This document shows positions 5,727 through 8,445 of a stretch of DNA of 8,445 nucleotides, in pieces. Both the position numbers and the translations under genes were made by a program. The stretch is from NCBI GenBank assembly GCA_024640745.1, contig JAHEEL010000096.1, positions 1 to 8,445 of the forward strand, read 5' to 3'. Positions within the stretch are counted from its first letter, which is position 1. The number at the start of each line of letters is the position of its first letter. The DNA comes from Actinomycetes bacterium. Its GTDB lineage: Bacteria; Actinomycetota; Acidimicrobiia; Spongiisociales; UBA5794. Below the pieces are notes generated by a model. The model saw only the letters and a program-made list of their open reading frames with translations. It had not been told where the DNA came from and did not search any database.

Positions 5727-6122
5727 CTACGCAGCGTCGATGTCGTGGCCGTGCACCGTCAGCGCCCAGATCACGAAGATCGACACCGCGATGAACACGA
5801 TCGCCCACACCGGATACCACGGCAGCCATGCGAAGGCGACCAGCGCCCACAGCACGGCGATGATCACGCCGACCGTTCGCGCCCACACGTTCGCGGTGAA
5901 CAGACCGAAGCCCGAGATCAGGATGATGATTCCGAGGATTAGATGGATCCAACCCCACGTCGTCGTGTCGAATTGGAAGATGTACTCCTCACCGACGACA
6001 AAGAAGGTGTCGTTCGCAATGGCGACGATGCCGGAGATGATCCACCAGACGCCGCCCATGATCATCATGATCCCCGCAAACGCCGTCCAGCCGATCGCCC
6101 AACCACTTGGATACTCGTCCAT
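5727..6122 (-). CDS. Four-helix membrane protein, DUF7144 type
   Basis: A 131-residue inner-membrane protein. A short polar N-terminus (MDEYPSGWAIGW) is followed by four hydrophobic segments at about 12-36, 56-76, 82-100 and 104-122. An extracytoplasmic-looking loop between the first two carries FFVVGEEYIFQFDTTTWGW. The features match the actinobacterial DUF7144 family: a GWxxFAG entry to helix 1, a xxWGWIHLILG entry to helix 2, an ARTVG motif before helix 3 and WYPVWA before helix 4. The function is unknown; no catalytic or binding residues are evident. ATG 6122 is chosen because GAGGAGG (6130-6136) lies seven bases before it; the in-frame GTG at 6128 would leave only one base. It is the first gene of a same-strand trio with DUF2252 and the channel and may be co-transcribed with them. 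Confidence 0.85.
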   Translation of the reverse strand: MDEYPSGWAIGWTAFAGIMMIMGGVWWIISGIVAIANDTFFVVGEEYIFQFDTTTWGWIHLILGIIILISGFGLFTANVWARTVGVIIAVLWALVAFAWLPWYPVWAIVFIAVSIFVIWALTVHGHDIDAA

Positions 6123-6144
6123 GCCCACGCCTCCTCACTCATGT

Positions 6145-6163
6145 GGCTCGCCTACGACGAGCC
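6145..6163 (-). promoter_or_regulatory. short stem-loop ahead of the DUF7144-type gene
   Basis: GGCTCG (6145-6150) and CGAGCC (6158-6163) form a six-pair stem with a seven-base loop, eight bases ahead of the GAGGAGG site. Further upstream on the minus strand, GTTT, 13 bases, then GGGATT (about 6171-6193) loosely resembles a stress-sigma (SigB-like) promoter. That is a low-confidence reading from pattern only. Confidence 0.25.
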
Positions 6164-6380
6164 CTTCCGGAATCCCAGTCTCGCAAAACAAACGCAAGCG
6201 GTCTAGGAGATACCGGTTCTGTTTCTGATAGACCCGCTCGGCGTTCGCAGAGTTACGAGGAAGCCCCGTCCAGCGGCGCCCTCGAGTCCTTGTCCATCCC
6301 GTCGGCATCGGCAATCACAGCCTTCGACGGCACCTCGTCGACACGACGCATCGGGAACTCGGTACGAAGACTGGACGTGC
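6164..6380. other. spacer between the hydrolase and DUF7144-type genes
   Basis: The whole gap from 6123 to 6380 is 258 bases. I see no strong terminator for the hydrolase gene here. The left part (about 6180-6235) is less G+C-rich, with A- and T-runs, and is the likely promoter region for the DUF7144-type gene. The right part (6250-6351) is G+C-rich and contains one tiny reading frame, listed separately. No RNA gene or repeat family was recognised. Confidence 0.4.
6253..6351 (-). CDS. tiny open frame, 32 codons (doubtful)
   Basis: An ATG-to-TAA frame of 32 residues, beginning MRRVDEVPSK and ending PLDGASS, with G or C at nearly every third codon position and an acidic, charged composition. 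It starts 30 bases after the hydrolase stop on the same strand. There is no convincing ribosome binding site. The frame remains open upstream, in a different phase from the hydrolase, so it may be a decayed tail of that gene left by a frameshift, or chance. I do not recognise the peptide. Confidence 0.2.
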   Translation of the reverse strand: MRRVDEVPSKAVIADADGMDKDSRAPLDGASS

Positions 6381-8393
6381 CTACTGGACGTCGCCGGGGG
6401 CGCTACCGGGGGTGATCTCCATAGCGGGCTCGTCGATGTCCAGCGGGGTGCGGTCGCGCAGCCAGATGCCGCGCTTGGCACGCGCCTTCTTCTTCGTCTC
6501 GCCTTCGGCCGCAGCGTCGGCCTTCGCGGTCTTGATTCGCTCCCCGCGCTCGAGTTCGAGCTGGCGCAGGGTGTCGAGGACCTTCTCCATCTGCTCGTCG
6601 GTGACGTCATCGAGCTGGTAGGCGGCGTGTACGAAGGGCGCCGTGTCACCGCGATAGTCGTGGCCGAAGCTCTTGAACTGACCGGGAACGGTCCGCATCG
6701 CGTTCATCGCGTCGATCATGATCTGCACGAAGGTGATGAGCGGATACCACTGCATCCCTTCGGGCACGTTGCGGCCGCGCTCGGCTCCGTCGAGCCACGG
6801 TGGACGCTTCACCGCCCATCGGAATGACATCTGGGCAATCGGGTCATTGTCGTGGTCGACAATCACGGCTCGAAGCTTGTCGCGTTCCTCCTCCGAGAGC
6901 TTTTCATACTGACCGAAGTTGTCGAATGGTTCCACGGTGCCCGGTGGCACGAGATCGCCGGAACCCTGCCGCATCCCGGTCTTCGACCATTTCGCGAGTC
7001 CGGGCAAGCCGAACCAGAGGGCACGATCGATGCCGTAGTGGTCGAATCCGGCAATCCCCTGATGCATCACCACGTCCGATGACGACCACGCACCGAGGCT
7101 CTCACCGAACACCAGCACCTTTGGCCGATTCTCCTCCGACATGTCGCGAATTCGCTGACGCACGCCCCACAGGAGTCCACGGAACTGGGTGCGTCCCAAT
7201 TGGACCTTCTGGACTTCGAGGAACGACGGCCCGCGACCGTATTGAATACAGGCCGTCGCAATGTCGCCGCGTGTGAGGATCTCCGCGGACTCGATCATCG
7301 TCTGATCGACCCATCCGGTCCCGGTCGGAGACACGAGCAGCAGGTACCGCCGGTCGAAAGCCCCGAGGCGCTCCAATTCGTCGAGCATCATTTCGGACCG
7401 CCCCGATGGGTAGAGCGGCTCGCTGTTGACACCGACGAAGGCGCGAATCGGGTGTGCAACCGCCTTCTCGCCGAGCGTCGACTCGATGAGATCGGGTGTC
7501 ACCACGTCGGTGAGGAACCGGCGACCTTGCAGGCCGACCTCATCGAACGGCGAGATGCTGTTTGGCCCACCCGAGACGAACTCGCTCTCCGGCGGACTGG
7601 AGTACGCCGGTTCGATCTTCTCGTTCGACCGAGCGATCGCCCCGACACCCGCGTAGTAGAGGGCGATGCCGCCGGCGGTCCACACTGCGGCATTGATCGT
7701 TCTTCCGACCTGGGCTCGTGTGATGTCGTCACCGAAGTACGCCGCCATCGCACGCCGTGACGTCAGGAATCCGCGGCCGATCCCACGACCGACAGAGCCC
7801 ACACCAATCCCGATTGCCATCGACCCAACGGCGGTCGCCGGCTTGTCGTCCTTCGTCCAACGCTTGATCACGGCCTGGCGCTCGGAGAGCAGATCTCTCG
7901 AATAGACCATCGCCGCGGCGAATCCTGCCGCGCTCACGATGGCCGGTCTCATCGGCGATTTCGGCGGGTAGTGCTCCCTCAACGCAACGCTCGACTCGTA
8001 GATCATGCCGCCGACCGCGGCGGAGGTGGCCAGCCGGCCCGCGCTCCGCAGCGAGGCCTTGGCCGTGTGCTCGTCGTCGGTCTCCGGGATCTTGGCGACA
8101 GCCAAGCCGGCGGCCGCGACCACCGCTCGAGCACCCAGGCGCACCGTCACCGGAGCGGTATTCGGAACGAAGCGTCGAATCCCAGCATCGACGGCGCTCA
8201 TCACTAGGTCGGCGGCGAGGATCGACAACCCGACGGCCATTCCCTGGTGCATCGAGGCACGAGGCATCAGAGACGGCCCAAATGCCCCCAGCGCTGCCCG
8301 CGTCTTCAATGGGGCCGAAGGGCTGTTCGTGATCGGGTTGAAACGATCGACAGCTCGCAGCGCCGTGTCTTTCGCGAACGCGCGGGTATTCAT
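6381..8393 (-). CDS. Membrane-anchored alpha/beta hydrolase (Abhydrolase_9 family)
   Basis: A 670-residue protein with the two-part layout of the actinobacterial Abhydrolase_9_N plus Abhydrolase_9 families. The N-terminal 260 residues hold several weak Ala/Gly-rich hydrophobic segments (about 52-70, 88-101, 150-164, 186-205 and 235-253), so it is probably an integral membrane protein. The catalytic part, about 280-595, has the nucleophile motif VFGESLGAWSS with Ser432 in GESLG, the probable acid in VDHDNDPI (Asp513 or a neighbour) and the probable His578 in FGHDYRGD, completing a serine-hydrolase triad. The C-terminal 75 residues are charged, with a Lys/Ala-rich stretch (620-642) and an acidic end. 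Serine esterase, lipase or peptidase chemistry at the membrane is expected; the substrate is unknown. A GGGGGAGGG run at 8401-8409 precedes the ATG. The frame is intact. It is separated from its downstream neighbours by 258 bases and is probably its own unit. Confidence 0.9.
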   Translation of the reverse strand: MNTRAFAKDTALRAVDRFNPITNSPSAPLKTRAALGAFGPSLMPRASMHQGMAVGLSILAADLVMSAVDAGIRRFVPNTAPVTVRLGARAVVAAAGLAVAKIPETDDEHTAKASLRSAGRLATSAAVGGMIYESSVALREHYPPKSPMRPAIVSAAGFAAAMVYSRDLLSERQAVIKRWTKDDKPATAVGSMAIGIGVGSVGRGIGRGFLTSRRAMAAYFGDDITRAQVGRTINAAVWTAGGIALYYAGVGAIARSNEKIEPAYSSPPESEFVSGGPNSISPFDEVGLQGRRFLTDVVTPDLIESTLGEKAVAHPIRAFVGVNSEPLYPSGRSEMMLDELERLGAFDRRYLLLVSPTGTGWVDQTMIESAEILTRGDIATACIQYGRGPSFLEVQKVQLGRTQFRGLLWGVRQRIRDMSEENRPKVLVFGESLGAWSSSDVVMHQGIAGFDHYGIDRALWFGLPGLAKWSKTGMRQGSGDLVPPGTVEPFDNFGQYEKLSEEERDKLRAVIVDHDNDPIAQMSFRWAVKRPPWLDGAERGRNVPEGMQWYPLITFVQIMIDAMNAMRTVPGQFKSFGHDYRGDTAPFVHAAYQLDDVTDEQMEKVLDTLRQLELERGERIKTAKADAAAEGETKKKARAKRGIWLRDRTPLDIDEPAMEITPGSAPGDVQ

Positions 8394-8410
8394 GGTTGGG
8401 CCCTCCCCCG

Positions 8411-8439
8411 TCTATCTGCCTGACGTCGTATGAGTCACA
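8411..8439 (-). promoter_or_regulatory. possible promoter of the hydrolase gene
   Basis: On the minus strand TGTGAC (8434-8439) and GATAGA (8411-8416) are separated by 17 bases, the usual spacing, about 18 bases ahead of the ATG. Both hexamers match the consensus only partly, and transcription would start almost at the ribosome binding site, so this is tentative. The window ends at 8445, so upstream elements cannot be judged. Confidence 0.22.
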
Positions 8440-8445
8440 GCTCAC

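Noticed and set aside
5057..5794. 245-codon plus-strand frame
   Set aside because: It is antisense to the DUF2252 gene and runs into the DUF7144-type gene; the product is Arg-rich and without motifs.
7200..7760. 186-codon plus-strand frame
   Set aside because: It is antisense to the well-supported alpha/beta hydrolase.
7729..8445. 238-codon minus-strand frame reaching the window edge
   Set aside because: It is in another phase of the hydrolase N-terminal region; the hydrolase frame has the family sequence, and this one is Arg/Gly-rich noise.
1..8445. CRISPR array, tRNA/rRNA, insertion sequence, toxin-antitoxin or defence system
   Set aside because: No repeated units, RNA gene signatures, transposase motifs, terminal repeats or defence-family motifs were seen on either strand.

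Overview
The window is a piece of a high-GC bacterial chromosome with G/C-rich third codon positions, GTG as well as ATG starts and strong AGGAGG-type ribosome binding sites. The set of families (Abhydrolase_9-type membrane serine hydrolase, DUF7144-type membrane protein, DUF2252 protein, actinobacterial-looking DEAD-box helicase) points to Actinomycetota. An Acidimicrobiia-like lineage is a reasonable guess, but nothing in the window proves it. No rRNA, tRNA, insertion sequence, phage gene or CRISPR array was seen.

Layout: the left part (1-3767) reads on the plus strand and the right part (3813-8393) on the minus strand, so the two blocks converge at a strong stem-loop at 3753-3781. The plus block holds the C-terminal part of a PlsC-type acyltransferase (cut by the window edge), a cytosine-deaminase-like amidohydrolase, a 246-base non-coding stretch with several inverted repeats, a DEAD-box RNA helicase carrying a C-terminal RRM domain, and a 74-residue protein that looks like a small beta-barrel. 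The minus block, in transcription order, holds a 670-residue membrane-anchored alpha/beta hydrolase, a 258-base spacer, a four-helix DUF7144-type membrane protein, a DUF2252 protein and a two-helix potassium channel.

How they may work together: the helicase and the small downstream protein form a plausible RNA-handling unit, because the helicase has an extra RNA-binding domain and sits behind a leader able to fold, as is known for some cold-induced RNA helicases. The DUF7144, DUF2252 and channel genes lie in one direction with 76- and 95-base gaps and may be co-expressed as a membrane or stress-related cluster; this is inference from position only.

The points most worth checking are: (1) the amidohydrolase keeps most of the CodA active site but has Leu where CodA has a metal-binding His and Asp where it has the catalytic Glu; (2) the DUF2252 protein shows kinase-like motifs in an order opposite to that of normal kinases, suggesting a circular permutation; (3) the helicase-RRM fusion with its structured leader and small downstream partner. 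No clearly new multi-gene system is visible; most of the window is ordinary chromosomal content.
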